Source of the DNA: Acidobacteriaceae bacterium
Lineage (GTDB): Bacteria > Acidobacteriota > Terriglobia > Terriglobales > Acidobacteriaceae
Length of the DNA stretch: 56,308 bases
NCBI GenBank assembly: GCA_003132445.1
Contig: PKXU01000151.1
Location: forward strand, 1 to 56,308
Direction of reading: 5' to 3'
Positions within the stretch are counted from its first letter, which is position 1. Each line of letters opens with the position of its first letter. The notes under the pieces are model-generated. The model saw nothing but the letters and a program-made list of their open reading frames with translations. It searched no databases and was not told the origin of the DNA. Shown here piece by piece: positions 15,839 through 25,175 of the stretch. The translations under genes and the position numbers were made by a program.

Positions 15839-18757
15839 CTATTCGACAGTTAGTGTGAGCGAGGCGGTTGCAACGTTCGATCCACTAGTCCCGGTGACTG
15901 TAATGGTGTAGGGGCCCGTGGGTGTGCCATTGTCCGTTCCACCACCACCACCGCCGCCACCGCTGCTGCTACTGCTGCACGCCGGCATCAGGATTAACGA
16001 GAAGAGCAACATGCCGAGCATCAGAAAACCAAACAATTTCTTTCGGCGTCTCCCGCCCGAGCCGAAGCCCGCGCCCAACAACGTGATTCCGGCGATCGGC
16101 ATCAGCAGCGCGTAAGCGATGCCCGAGGAGTGCCGGTTCGATGGACGCTCCAGCATCGCAGTGGATGCAGTCGTGGCCAAGTTCAACGTGGCCGTCGCAG
16201 TGGCGTTGGCCGCCGGAGTTATCGGCGTGCTCGGCGTGAAAGAACACGTCGGCGCCTTGGGAACCACCGGAGCGACCGAGCAAGCAAGCGTTACGGGAGA
16301 GCTGAACCCGAGCACGGAAGTCACGGTAACGGTCGCCGTCGCGGAAACGCCGGGACTCCCAGAAGCCGGGGACAGGGCTCCAGTCGCCAGCGTGAAACTC
16401 GCCAGCGAATACTTGGCCACGAAAGCGTCGAAACTGCCTCCTCCAAAGCTGGTCTGGTAGGCGCCCGTGGTTGCGGGAAAACTGCCAGTGGGGGACGCCG
16501 TGTTGCCGGTCACGTAGAGATTCGCGCCCGCACTGTCAACCGCGATCGCTCCTACTGGACTGAAGCTCGGTCCCGTCGACGCGGAATCCTCATCCTGCGA
16601 TCCGCCCAGGTAGGTCGAAATCATCAGTTGCGATCCGGCGGGGTTAATCTCAGCTATAAATGCATCATTTCCGCCGCCCAACTTCGGCTGAGTCGCGTTG
16701 GAAGTCAGCGGGAAGTCAGAAGATGCCGTCTGCCCCGTCACGTAGACATTTTTGTTTCCGTCGACGGCGATTCCCGCTGCCGCGTCGGCTTCGCTGCCGC
16801 CCAAATAGGTCGAATACAACAACGCGCTACCCGCCGGATTCAGCGCCGTCACGAAAGCATCCTGCACCCCGCCGAATTTGGACTGGATCGGATTTTTGGT
16901 AGGGAAGTCGCTCGACTGCGTGAGTCCGGTTACATAGGCGTTACTCGCGGAATCCACTGCGATGCCCAGGCCCTGATCGTCGCCTGTGCCGCCAAGGAAT
17001 GTGGAATAAACAAAGCCGCTGCCGTCAGCCTTCACAACGGAAACGAATGCGTCGTATATGCCGCCGTTGCAGTTTGCGGCGGTACCGCAGGTAGCCTGAA
17101 ACACGCCCGTGGTCGTTGGGAAACTGGGATTCTGCGTGGCTCCGGTTACATAAGCGTTATTCGAAGAATCGACTGCGACCGAGGATGCGTAATCGCCCGA
17201 ACTGCCGCCCAGGTAAGTCGAATACAGCAGCGCGCTGCCCGAGGCGTTTAGCTTGGTAACGAAACCGTCAGAAGTAGAGATCAGAGTGTGCTGAATTGGC
17301 GAAGTAGTGGTCCCCGGGAAATTCGTTGAGCCCGTGAGGCCGACGACAAAAGTGTCACCCGACCCGTCCGTGGCCAGTGCGATTCCCAGAGCATAATCCA
17401 CGCTGCTGCCGCCCAAGTACGTGGAGTAGGTTAGCGAACCTCCCGAGGACGCGAGTTCAAAGACAAACGCATCCAGGCCACCGCTGACGCCTCCAGCCGT
17501 TTTTTGAAACGCGCTCGACGTGACCGGAAAGTTCGACGACGCCGTTCCGCCGGCCACATAAGCGTCGCCTGACGCATCCACGGCAATCGCATTTCCGCTG
17601 TCATTGCCGCTGCCGCCAACGTAAGTGGAATACTCCAGCGACGATCCGTCAGCCGAGACCTTGGTGACGAATACGTCAAAACCGCCACCGTAGGTTGAAG
17701 CCGTTGTTCCAGGAAAATTCGTGGATGCTGTCTGCCCGGTGACGTAGGCGTTGCCGCTGCTATCGACGGCGATGCCGAAACCGTCATCCTCGGCGGTGCC
17801 GCCCAGATACGTCGCGTAGCTGACCGACGGATCAATCACCAGTTCGCGGCTGTGATCATAGCTTCCCAATTCAAAGCTCACCTGATTTCGTGAACGCAAA
17901 ACAAAGCGCGCATCTACAGGCTGTCGCGATCCATCTTTCTGCTGATATGCAACCGGCTTGTGCAGCATCACATCGCCCGCGGTGGACGCCAGAATCAAAT
18001 TTCCCGAAGGGTCGGTAACAATTCTGATCGTGCCCCCCACTTCGAACCGGATCGGCTCCGGCCGGGCGCCAGGAGCGACAATGAAATCAAATTCCAGTTT
18101 TTTCTGCACTCCGTAGAATGCCAGCGTCACTCCGGGATAAGCCTCGCGATAGGAAACGCGGCCGTATTGAGGAACATTCGCGTGCCATTGGCGGCGATCG
18201 TTGCCGATGAAGTAATTGCTATGGCCTGGCAGCTTGTCTTCCGCGACGATCAGCGATTGCCGATTCGCGTCCACCAGGTGCATCTGTATCGTGGCGCTCC
18301 GGTCTTTGTCCGTGTTTGCGTCTGTGTTTGCGTCTGCGTCGGCGCGGACTGCGTCGTCACTTCGGCCTGCTTTCCCGCCCAGCCGCGTGCTTCCGTTCGC
18401 GGCGGATTTCAGAGTTGGTCGTCCAGATGCTGAGGAATGCAATGCGAAGACGGTGTCGTTGTCGGTGAGAAATACGGTATACCCATTGCCCCGCGCCAGG
18501 TACTTGACTTGATGGTCAGTCTGGCCCTGATTTGCCTCAAAGGCTAGCGGGAGAGCTTGCGTACTTGCGCGCACCCGGCCTCTCTGTTCAGTTTTCGCAG
18601 CCGGTCCCGTAGAGCGCAATGTTCCCCGTTTGCCAATCGCCGTTTCATTCTTCCTATGAAGACCGAACACTAGGGCGATAGCCAACGCTGCTAACACCGT
18701 TACTGCAACCGCCAAACCCGCGGAGCCGAACTTTTGTGGGGCCGATGCTTTAGACAC
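15839..18757 (-). CDS. Secreted SBBP-repeat beta-propeller protein with Ig tail
   Basis: 972 residues from a GTG at 18757 that has AGAGGAGG just upstream. An N-terminal hydrophobic segment (LAVAVTVLAALAIALVFGL) precedes a domain typical of these proteins (FEANQGQTDHQVKYLARG, YPGVTLAFYG, LEFDFIVAPGA). Then come about nine SBBP repeats of the form YSTYLGG-x-x-x-D-x-G-x-x-I-AVDSSGNAYVTG, spaced at about 55-65 residues, which build a propeller. Near the C-terminus is an Ig-like domain, two hydrophobic helices around GGRRRKK, an MPAC motif followed by Ser/Gly runs, and a final Ig strand set. It is probably exposed at the cell surface; binding partners are unknown. Confidence 0.92.
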   Translation of the reverse strand: MSKASAPQKFGSAGLAVAVTVLAALAIALVFGLHRKNETAIGKRGTLRSTGPAAKTEQRGRVRASTQALPLAFEANQGQTDHQVKYLARGNGYTVFLTDNDTVFALHSSASGRPTLKSAANGSTRLGGKAGRSDDAVRADADANTDANTDKDRSATIQMHLVDANRQSLIVAEDKLPGHSNYFIGNDRRQWHANVPQYGRVSYREAYPGVTLAFYGVQKKLEFDFIVAPGARPEPIRFEVGGTIRIVTDPSGNLILASTAGDVMLHKPVAYQQKDGSRQPVDARFVLRSRNQVSFELGSYDHSRELVIDPSVSYATYLGGTAEDDGFGIAVDSSGNAYVTGQTASTNFPGTTASTYGGGFDVFVTKVSADGSSLEYSTYVGGSGNDSGNAIAVDASGDAYVAGGTASSNFPVTSSAFQKTAGGVSGGLDAFVFELASSGGSLTYSTYLGGSSVDYALGIALATDGSGDTFVVGLTGSTNFPGTTTSPIQHTLISTSDGFVTKLNASGSALLYSTYLGGSSGDYASSVAVDSSNNAYVTGATQNPSFPTTTGVFQATCGTAANCNGGIYDAFVSVVKADGSGFVYSTFLGGTGDDQGLGIAVDSASNAYVTGLTQSSDFPTKNPIQSKFGGVQDAFVTALNPAGSALLYSTYLGGSEADAAAGIAVDGNKNVYVTGQTASSDFPLTSNATQPKLGGGNDAFIAEINPAGSQLMISTYLGGSQDEDSASTGPSFSPVGAIAVDSAGANLYVTGNTASPTGSFPATTGAYQTSFGGGSFDAFVAKYSLASFTLATGALSPASGSPGVSATATVTVTSVLGFSSPVTLACSVAPVVPKAPTCSFTPSTPITPAANATATATLNLATTASTAMLERPSNRHSSGIAYALLMPIAGITLLGAGFGSGGRRRKKLFGFLMLGMLLFSLILMPACSSSSSGGGGGGGGTDNGTPTGPYTITVTGTSGSNVATASLTLTVE

Positions 18758-19063
18758 GACGCCTCCTCTGAAGAGAAACGGAAATGAAATCCTGAAACCG
18801 ATCTGGGACCACCTCGGCCTCAGGCGTGCGCAATCCTCGAACACGCCTTCTATCCGCAATCAGAACCGAAACTTTGGGCGCTTCAGGCGTGAGTATGGAT
18901 TGGCTAGACAAGCCTTGTCAATGTACAGTTCAGTGCAATTCAGGTTCCACCCATGCTGTTTGTGCATAGGCAAGAACATTAGCTAGAACGCCAGAAGGTA
19001 GAACACCAGGATGACCGGCGAATTTTGCGGGGAACCTTCTGAAAAACTGGAACTTAGGTAATC
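18758..19063. promoter_or_regulatory. Promoter region of the SBBP gene with overlapping palindrome
   Basis: On the minus strand TTGACA (18916-18921) and CATACT (18892-18897) are separated by 18 bases, a fair sigma-70 match. The perfect palindrome GACAAG-C-CTTGTC at 18907-18919 overlaps the -35 box and could be an operator. The transcript leader to the GTG at 18757 would be about 130 bases. The rest of the stretch up to 19063 shows no gene. Confidence 0.4.
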
Positions 19064-19660
19064 TCACGGCACCGTAACAACCACGCCCGTACACGCTTTC
19101 GAACCTCGCCGGCGATAGCTGTGCGCCACAGCCGAGTCGAAGTAGATCGCGTCCTCGGCCTCAAGCACCAACTCTTCGCCGCCAATTTTGAGGATCAAAG
19201 AGCCCTTCAAAAGATAGAGAAATTCGACTCCAGCGTGCTGGTGGGGCTTCAGTTTCTCCTTCGGCACCTCTTGAAAGTCGGCCAGAAATGCGCTCAGCTT
19301 ACGCTCCGTGGCGCGGTAGTCCAGGCATTCAAAGTAATATTGCAGATCCGGCGTACCCGGTTTCTCCGGCAATCTCACTCGCTCTTCACGCCGCACCACC
19401 CCCACCACTCGGCGCTTCCGCTCGTCGGCAAAAAAGTAATCGAGCCCCACTCCAAATACCATGGCGATGCGCAACAGTGTGGGCAGTGTGGGAAACAACT
19501 TTCCTCTTTCCAGCTTCGACAGCAACGCCGCCGAAAGGCTAGTGTGCTTGCCCAACTCCACCAATCCCATGCTCTTGCGCAAGCGCAAGGATCGCAATTT
19601 CTCGCCAATCGAATAACGTTCCAAACCTTGGGAAATGGTCTCGGTCATACCGGATGGCAT
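19064..19660 (-). CDS. XRE-family transcriptional regulator with C-terminal cupin
   Basis: 198 residues. Residues about 15-75 are a helix-turn-helix of the XRE type (GEKLRSLRLRKSMGLVELGKHTSLSAALLSKLERGK). Residues about 125-195 form a single cupin barrel (HQHAGVEFLYLLKGSLILKIGGEELVLEAEDAIYFDSAVAHSY) with the usual His/Glu metal-binding pattern. Members of this type sense a small ligand and often repress themselves and nearby genes. The near-identical direct repeats at 19666-19715, just upstream of the start, are good candidates for its own operator. Start at ATG 19660 or 19648. Confidence 0.92.
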   Translation of the reverse strand: MPSGMTETISQGLERYSIGEKLRSLRLRKSMGLVELGKHTSLSAALLSKLERGKLFPTLPTLLRIAMVFGVGLDYFFADERKRRVVGVVRREERVRLPEKPGTPDLQYYFECLDYRATERKLSAFLADFQEVPKEKLKPHQHAGVEFLYLLKGSLILKIGGEELVLEAEDAIYFDSAVAHSYRRRGSKACTGVVVTVP

Positions 19661-19665
19661 TTCTC

Positions 19666-19715
19666 TATGATAAAACGATTGTTCGTATGATAAAGCGATT
19701 CGCTATAGAACGATT
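19666..19715. promoter_or_regulatory. Direct repeats upstream of the XRE-cupin gene (candidate operator)
   Basis: TATGATAAAACGATT (19666-19680) and TATGATAAAGCGATT (19686-19700) differ at one base and are spaced exactly 20 bases apart, about two helical turns. A third partial copy, TATAGAACGATT, lies at 19704-19715. They sit directly before the start codon of the XRE-cupin regulator, which suggests autoregulation. No other function is apparent. Confidence 0.55.
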
Positions 19716-19952
19716 CATTGCAGTATGTGCAGCCCCGGGGAGACGCGCTCCCCGCCCTGCGCGAGTGCATGCATAGCAGCTACAGTCCTGGAATGATAGG
19801 ACGAGTTTAGGCACTTACCCCCGTACGCTCTCACAACCTGGACGGACGAATGCGTCCGTCCCTACGAGGGTTAACCGAGAACTGACAACTGAGAACTGAG
19901 AACTGCCCACCCCGCTATTTGATTTTCTGCTGGTGTCCATTCGAGATTTTTC
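19716..19952. repeat. Intergenic region with hairpin and period-7 tandem repeat
   Basis: Contains a GGGGAGACGCGCTCCCC hairpin (19736-19752) and a GGACG-AATG-CGTCC hairpin (about 19842-19855). At 19874-19908 there are five seven-base units of consensus ACTGAGA. No gene is supported. Confidence 0.65.
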
Positions 19953-19981
19953 TTGACAAGCGTATTTGGTGCGGCTATATG
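19953..19981 (+). promoter_or_regulatory. Sigma-70-type promoter of the xylanase gene
   Basis: TTGACA (19953-19958), a 17-base spacer and TATATG (19976-19981) form a good sigma-70 match. The first base of a LacI-type operator follows six bases later. The leader to the xylanase start at 20220 would be about 230 bases. Confidence 0.6.
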
Positions 19982-19986
19982 TTATG

Positions 19987-20004
19987 ACCGTTAACGTTTA
20001 CGGT
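19987..20004 (+). promoter_or_regulatory. LacI-type operator
   Basis: ACCGTTAACGTTTACGGT matches its own reverse complement at 16 of 18 positions and has the central CG typical of LacI/GalR-family operators. It overlaps the expected transcription start of the xylanase promoter, a position suited to repression. The LacI-family gene at 26516 is the obvious candidate regulator. Confidence 0.65.
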
Positions 20005-20219
20005 GCTTCAATCGGCGGAGGATTGAGAACGTGAATTCCCGCCCGTTTTGCCCAGGAGTCTGGCACTCGCCGTAGATAGCCGCGGTTTAGTCAATCTCCT
20101 CGCTCTTTTGCTGATTATCCTTTGCCCTGTCGCCGCAGGCTTTGGGGCCAAGAAGTAACGATTCTCGGAACCGCTACCGATCCCCCCGGGTTCTGTCGTT
20201 CCGAAGTATGGAGGATCGT

Positions 20220-23201
20220 ATGTTTACCCGTTCTCGAGGCCTCAAGGCCAATTTTTCCCTCTCCCAAGTCATTTCTCTGTTACCCGTAATCGCTCTTCTG
20301 ACCCTGTTTGGCGCTAGCCCGCTGCGAGCCCAGGTGGTGGCAAAATACACGTTCAACGACGGAACGGCCGACGGATGGACTTCGTTTAACGGCGCCAGTA
20401 CGCCAACGGCGAGCAACGCTGCGACTTACAACGGGTCGGCCTATAGTTTGCTGACTACGACGGGGTCGAGCGGGCAGGGAGGGCCTTCGATTGCGCTGAA
20501 CAGCGTGCTCGAGGCCGGAGCGCAGTATACGATCACCGGCTACGTGATGCTTACGAGCGGCGAGACTGCGACTAACGCCAACTTCACCATCAAGCGGACC
20601 GATCCCAGCTGTTCGGGCGGCACATGTTATGACACCGTGGGCAATTACCAGGACCCTGTTACGGATGGCGGGTGGACGCAGATCGGGGGGAGTTACACAG
20701 CGAGCGGCACAGAAACGGGACTTACTCTGTATGCGCAACTCGTGGGGGCGACGTCGGCGACGTCGTTTTATCTGGCCGATGTGGTGATTACCGAGACGGC
20801 GCCGCCGCCGGGTGGGACGCCGGTGGCGAGCTATACCTTCGCGGATGGCGGACTGGATGGGTGGGCGCCGTTTGGTTCTGTGACGCTGACCAATACCCAG
20901 CCATCGCCGCTTGATCCGAATGGAGACACGCACGCGCTGCTGACCACGGGCCGGACGGCGAGCTATGAGGGGCCGAGCCTGAACCTGCTGAACGTGAGCG
21001 GAATCGTGGCCGGGGCAACCTATGAACTGACGGCCTATGTGATGCTGCAGACGGCAGACTCAACTGGTCCGACGGTGACAATGTCGACGAAAACGGCGGA
21101 CTGCGCCTCGTCGGGGGTTTACGCGAATATAGCGACCTCCGGAGCGCTATCGAATACTGCGTGGACGAAGGTGCAAGGGACGTTCAGCTTCAGCAATCTG
21201 CCGGGTCCACCGACAAGCCTGACGCTGTATTTCCAGTCAAGCAGTGCGACGGATTCGTTTTACGTCAGCGATGTGGTGATCGGACAGCTGGCGCCGGCGC
21301 CTCTGCCCCCGAGTCAACAGGACAACACAGGCATCACGACGACATTTGCCGATGGCGGGCTGGATGGATGGAGCTCGCGCTCCGGCAGTTCAACGTTGAC
21401 CAATGTACCGGCGCCGCAGCCCGATCCAAACGGAGACGAGCGCGCGTTATTGACGACCGGACGGACTGCGAACTATGACGGACCGCAGATCAGCGTCAGC
21501 GACAAGATGTATGTGGGGTCGGTGTACAACCTCAGTGTGTATGTGATGATGCAGCCGGTCGATGCATCGAGCCATGTCATCAACATGAGTCTGCAAACGA
21601 CTTATCAGGGAACGACGAGTTATCCGAGCATTACGCCGTACCCAGGGGTCACGGTGCCGGACGATGGGCAGTGGCACCAGATCACGGTAAACAACTACAC
21701 CATGAGCAGCAATTACGCGCCGGGGCAAGCCTCTCTGTATCTGCAGACGGTGCCGTCATCCGGGACGGATTTGGCCAGCTTTTATATCGCCGATTTCCAG
21801 CTGACGTATGTGTCGCCGCCGACGATACAAACCAATATTCCGTCGATTTATAAGAGCTTTGCGAATGACTTCCCAATCGGAGCAGAAATAGATACGACGG
21901 ACCTATCCGGACCGCATGCGCAGTTGCTGACCATGCACTTCAACAGCATTACCTCGGGAAACGACATGAAGTGGAGCTCAGTCGAACCGAGTCTGGGCTC
22001 GTACGACTACGCTACCGCCGACAGCGAGGTAGGTCTGGCAATTTGCCACGATATGAAGGTCCGGGGTCAGAATCTTGTATGGGCCACCGGACAGCAGACG
22101 CCCTCGTACGCGTTTGGAGACGGCACCAATTCGGCGGCTAACCAGGCGACCGTGACCGCCAATATTCAGGAGCACATCCAGAGCGAAGTGCAGCACTTCG
22201 GCAGCGCGGTTTATGCCTGGGACGTGGTGAACGAGCCGCTTGATCCGACGCAAACGGATTGCCTCGACCATGGGCCGTTTTATAACGTGCTGGGCGCGAG
22301 CTACATCGACATCGCGTTCCGGGCGGCGAAACAGTATGCCCCGGCTGGGACCAAACTGTTCCTGAACGACTACAGCACGACCGACCCGAGCCGGCTGGCG
22401 TGTCTGGTAAAAGTTGTGCACGAACTGCGAAGCCGGGGGGTTCCTGTTGACGGCATTGGGCATGAGATGCACAACGCCATCAATTATCCGTCGCTGGAGA
22501 TGATGCGCACGGCGATCGACACGGTGGCTTGGGTTTTTCCGGGGATCGATCAGCAGGTAACAGAGTTGGATGAGAGCGTCTACAACGCAGGAGACGACAC
22601 CTCCAACTACGGCAGCAACATTCCGGCGTCGGTTCTCGCGGAGCAAGGCTGGTTGTATAAGAAGTACTTCGACCTCTTCAGGGAGGAACGGCACAAGCTG
22701 ACCGGCGTAACTCTTTGGGGCTTCGCGGACGACGACACTTGGCTCGACAGCTTCCCGGTTGCGCGCACCGATTATCCCCTGCCGTTCAACATGCAACTGC
22801 AGGCCAAACCGGCATATTACGGCATGGTGGATCCGGAGGGAGGATTGCCTGGGTACGGACTGAGGTTCTCCCTCAGCAGCAAGACCGGCACCCGTGATAC
22901 GCAGGTATGGACCATTACGGCTGAGAATGGCGACGTGGGTCCGGCGTACGCGACTCAAATCAGCGGGTTCACGCTGACGCAAATCACAGGGCGCCGCTGC
23001 ACGCCAGTGGTGACTGTGCCCGGCAGTTATCCAATCTCGCTCGGAGACATTCCAACGAGCGGGAAAGCGAGCGCAGAATTCACCGTGGACTTCGGGGCTT
23101 GCGGTCCGTTCGCCACGTTCGTGCTGAAGGTGCCGTGGTCGTCGGCGACCTACAACACGGGGACGCTCATCAACTATCCTGAATTTACAAGGCTGTGGTG
23201 A
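20220..23201 (+). CDS. Secreted multi-domain endo-1,4-beta-xylanase (GH10 with three CBMs)
   Basis: 993 residues from the ATG at 20220, which has GGAGG six bases upstream. A signal peptide ends near SPLRA-Q. Three homologous carbohydrate-binding modules of the CBM_4_9 (CBM4/9/22-like) type follow, about 150-170 residues each. All begin F(A/N)DG-x-x-DGW, and the second and third share DPNGD and ALLTTGRTA. The GH10 barrel runs from about 545 to 880 with acid/base Glu672 in WDVVNEPL and nucleophile Glu782 in VTELDES. A C-terminal beta domain of about 100 residues follows. It should cut xylan chains outside the cell. Control by a LacI-type operator is predicted. Confidence 0.95.
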   Translation: MFTRSRGLKANFSLSQVISLLPVIALLTLFGASPLRAQVVAKYTFNDGTADGWTSFNGASTPTASNAATYNGSAYSLLTTTGSSGQGGPSIALNSVLEAGAQYTITGYVMLTSGETATNANFTIKRTDPSCSGGTCYDTVGNYQDPVTDGGWTQIGGSYTASGTETGLTLYAQLVGATSATSFYLADVVITETAPPPGGTPVASYTFADGGLDGWAPFGSVTLTNTQPSPLDPNGDTHALLTTGRTASYEGPSLNLLNVSGIVAGATYELTAYVMLQTADSTGPTVTMSTKTADCASSGVYANIATSGALSNTAWTKVQGTFSFSNLPGPPTSLTLYFQSSSATDSFYVSDVVIGQLAPAPLPPSQQDNTGITTTFADGGLDGWSSRSGSSTLTNVPAPQPDPNGDERALLTTGRTANYDGPQISVSDKMYVGSVYNLSVYVMMQPVDASSHVINMSLQTTYQGTTSYPSITPYPGVTVPDDGQWHQITVNNYTMSSNYAPGQASLYLQTVPSSGTDLASFYIADFQLTYVSPPTIQTNIPSIYKSFANDFPIGAEIDTTDLSGPHAQLLTMHFNSITSGNDMKWSSVEPSLGSYDYATADSEVGLAICHDMKVRGQNLVWATGQQTPSYAFGDGTNSAANQATVTANIQEHIQSEVQHFGSAVYAWDVVNEPLDPTQTDCLDHGPFYNVLGASYIDIAFRAAKQYAPAGTKLFLNDYSTTDPSRLACLVKVVHELRSRGVPVDGIGHEMHNAINYPSLEMMRTAIDTVAWVFPGIDQQVTELDESVYNAGDDTSNYGSNIPASVLAEQGWLYKKYFDLFREERHKLTGVTLWGFADDDTWLDSFPVARTDYPLPFNMQLQAKPAYYGMVDPEGGLPGYGLRFSLSSKTGTRDTQVWTITAENGDVGPAYATQISGFTLTQITGRRCTPVVTVPGSYPISLGDIPTSGKASAEFTVDFGACGPFATFVLKVPWSSATYNTGTLINYPEFTRLW

Positions 23202-23390
23202 TCAAGTACGGCGAAGATCTCGCTGGCATCAAAAAACACAGAGGGCGCCCCATCCTTCGCGCCGTTGGCGAAGAACGGGAGTCGGGAATGCCAGCGCAAC
23301 CGGGTCGAGAAGAAATTAGATAGAAAGGGGGCCCACTCGCGTTTCATCGATGGCCACGCTTTAGATCGAAGGCTTGGGCTAGCCGCATCC

Positions 23391-25061
23391 TCACTGCGGC
23401 TTCTTCTTGCCAAACATTCCCATTACACCGCTGGCAGGATTCTGCGGTATCTTGCCCCCCGTCGCCCCTTTCAGCAAGCCGCTTGCCATGCCCTTCATAT
23501 CCGGCATGAAATGCGGGTCAGCAGTTGTTCCAGTAACATCAATCGGAATAGCTCCCAATCCGCCGACGGCCGCTTTCAATTTAAAGGCCAGTTCATTCGA
23601 TGGACTCACCGTGCCTGCCCCAGTCACCGTACCGATCGAAGGCACAACGAGGTCGATGTTGTCCGCGCGTGTGCCGTCGGGAGCCACACGCACATTCGAA
23701 CTGAAATTCTGAATGGTCGTGTCATTCCCCGTGCTCTTGCCCGACAACGACGGAATTCCGGAGAGTTTCGAACCCAGGCTGAAATTGGCCAGCGTGGAAT
23801 TTTGCATTTTGACCGTCCCGGTGCTAACTAACTTATCCACCGGACCCGCAATCGCCAGATCGGTGTTCAAATCGCCGCCCTTCAGTTGCGACTTCGGCGG
23901 CAACACCACGCCCAGCGCCGGCAGCATCGCTTCCAAGTCGTCTACCGGCATGCCTTGCCCGGCCAGTTTCAAATTCACTGTCGTGACCGTTCCGTGGGCG
24001 TCATAAGTCCCCGTCAAATGTGCCACTGCTTTACCCATGGAAATTTGGCACTGTGAAATATTGCCCGCTTGCTTGGCCAGATCGAAGTCCACGGTGTAAG
24101 TCACCTGCACCGGTTTGCCGGCTGGCGATCCTTTCTTCACCACCTGCAGATTTGTCGCCTTCAATGTGCCGTCGGTCTTGGCGATATGTCCGTCAGAAGT
24201 GACGGTGCCGTCGAAATCGGCAATGCCGGAGATGCCGGCCGCCGGATCAATGAAACCGGACTCAGCCAGATTCATCTTTGCGACCGTCACCTTCGCCTGA
24301 AGAGGAGTCCGCGCAGTATTAGTAGCATCGATCGGACCAGCCTTGCCATCGAGCTTCAGACTGCCGTTGCCCGGGAGTTGCGCCGTGACTTTAAAAGGGA
24401 AGGAAGATGTGAACGAGAAGTCTGAGATTTCAATCTCAACTTTGTCATACACCCGTGGCTGTTCGGACGATCCCGCCTGCGACACGGTAAGACGTCCGTT
24501 GCTGATCTTCAACTTGCCGACTGACAAGTTCGGATTACTCGAGGCGGCCGGAGCTGCGGGCTGCGCATTTGCATTCGCGGCAGGAGCACCACCGGCTGTA
24601 CTTGCCGGCTGCTGCGCTGAGGTGTTGTTCCCCAGACTCGAGAAATTCCACTTGTCGCCATCGTGCGATTTCACCAGATTGATCTGCGGATCGTTCAAGG
24701 TCAAATGCGTTACATCCAGCGTCTTTGTGAAAATCAGCGGGATCAGCTCGACCCCCACCTTGAGCGATTTCGCCTGCACAAACGGCGACTGGCTGAAGGC
24801 GGGATCGTCCGCGATGGAAATATCATCCGCTGCCACGCTTCCCGTGAGCAGAGAGAACGAAAGATTTCCCACCTTGACTTGGCGTCCCAGCTCCGCCGTA
24901 AGGTCGGTCTCAATTTTCGGGCGAAAAGAATTCGCGTCGATGAAAAAGGGAATTGCGATGACGATGACGATCAGAATGGCAACCACGATCGCTATGATTT
25001 TCACCGTGCGATTTACGCCCGGGCGAGTCGTGCCTGCGTGATCCGTGCCTGTGTGAGCCAT
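23391..25061 (-). CDS. AsmA-family protein
   Basis: 556 residues with an N-terminal membrane anchor (VKIIAIVVAILIVIVIAIPFFI) followed by the AsmA N-terminal signature DANSFRPKIETDLTAELGRQVKVGNLSFSLL. Repeated beta segments and a C-terminal AsmA-like region (LKLAGQGMPVDDLEAMLPALGV) follow. AsmA-like proteins are repeat-beta-groove proteins linked to lipid transport or assembly between inner and outer membrane. A Pro/Ala/Asn-rich linker lies around residues 150-180. It is a single gene, separated by about 110 bases from the TPR gene upstream on the same strand. Confidence 0.92.
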   Translation of the reverse strand: MAHTGTDHAGTTRPGVNRTVKIIAIVVAILIVIVIAIPFFIDANSFRPKIETDLTAELGRQVKVGNLSFSLLTGSVAADDISIADDPAFSQSPFVQAKSLKVGVELIPLIFTKTLDVTHLTLNDPQINLVKSHDGDKWNFSSLGNNTSAQQPASTAGGAPAANANAQPAAPAASSNPNLSVGKLKISNGRLTVSQAGSSEQPRVYDKVEIEISDFSFTSSFPFKVTAQLPGNGSLKLDGKAGPIDATNTARTPLQAKVTVAKMNLAESGFIDPAAGISGIADFDGTVTSDGHIAKTDGTLKATNLQVVKKGSPAGKPVQVTYTVDFDLAKQAGNISQCQISMGKAVAHLTGTYDAHGTVTTVNLKLAGQGMPVDDLEAMLPALGVVLPPKSQLKGGDLNTDLAIAGPVDKLVSTGTVKMQNSTLANFSLGSKLSGIPSLSGKSTGNDTTIQNFSSNVRVAPDGTRADNIDLVVPSIGTVTGAGTVSPSNELAFKLKAAVGGLGAIPIDVTGTTADPHFMPDMKGMASGLLKGATGGKIPQNPASGVMGMFGKKKPQ

Positions 25062-25175
25062 GATTCGTACCTCCTGCCAGAACGGCGTAGGGTGGTCGTG
25101 TTCTCAGTGGGATCTGATAACAGAAAAGAAAAAAAGAGAAACGTTGCCGGCAACATTTCCAGAGCCGTCGCGCCG

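Noticed and set aside
16130-17251. 373-codon plus-strand frame opposite the SBBP gene
   Set aside because: Arg/Gly-rich shadow of the repeated propeller codons with no recognisable domain.
21978-22982. 334-codon minus-strand frame in the xylanase gene
   Set aside because: Antisense to the GH10 catalytic domain, whose motifs are complete.
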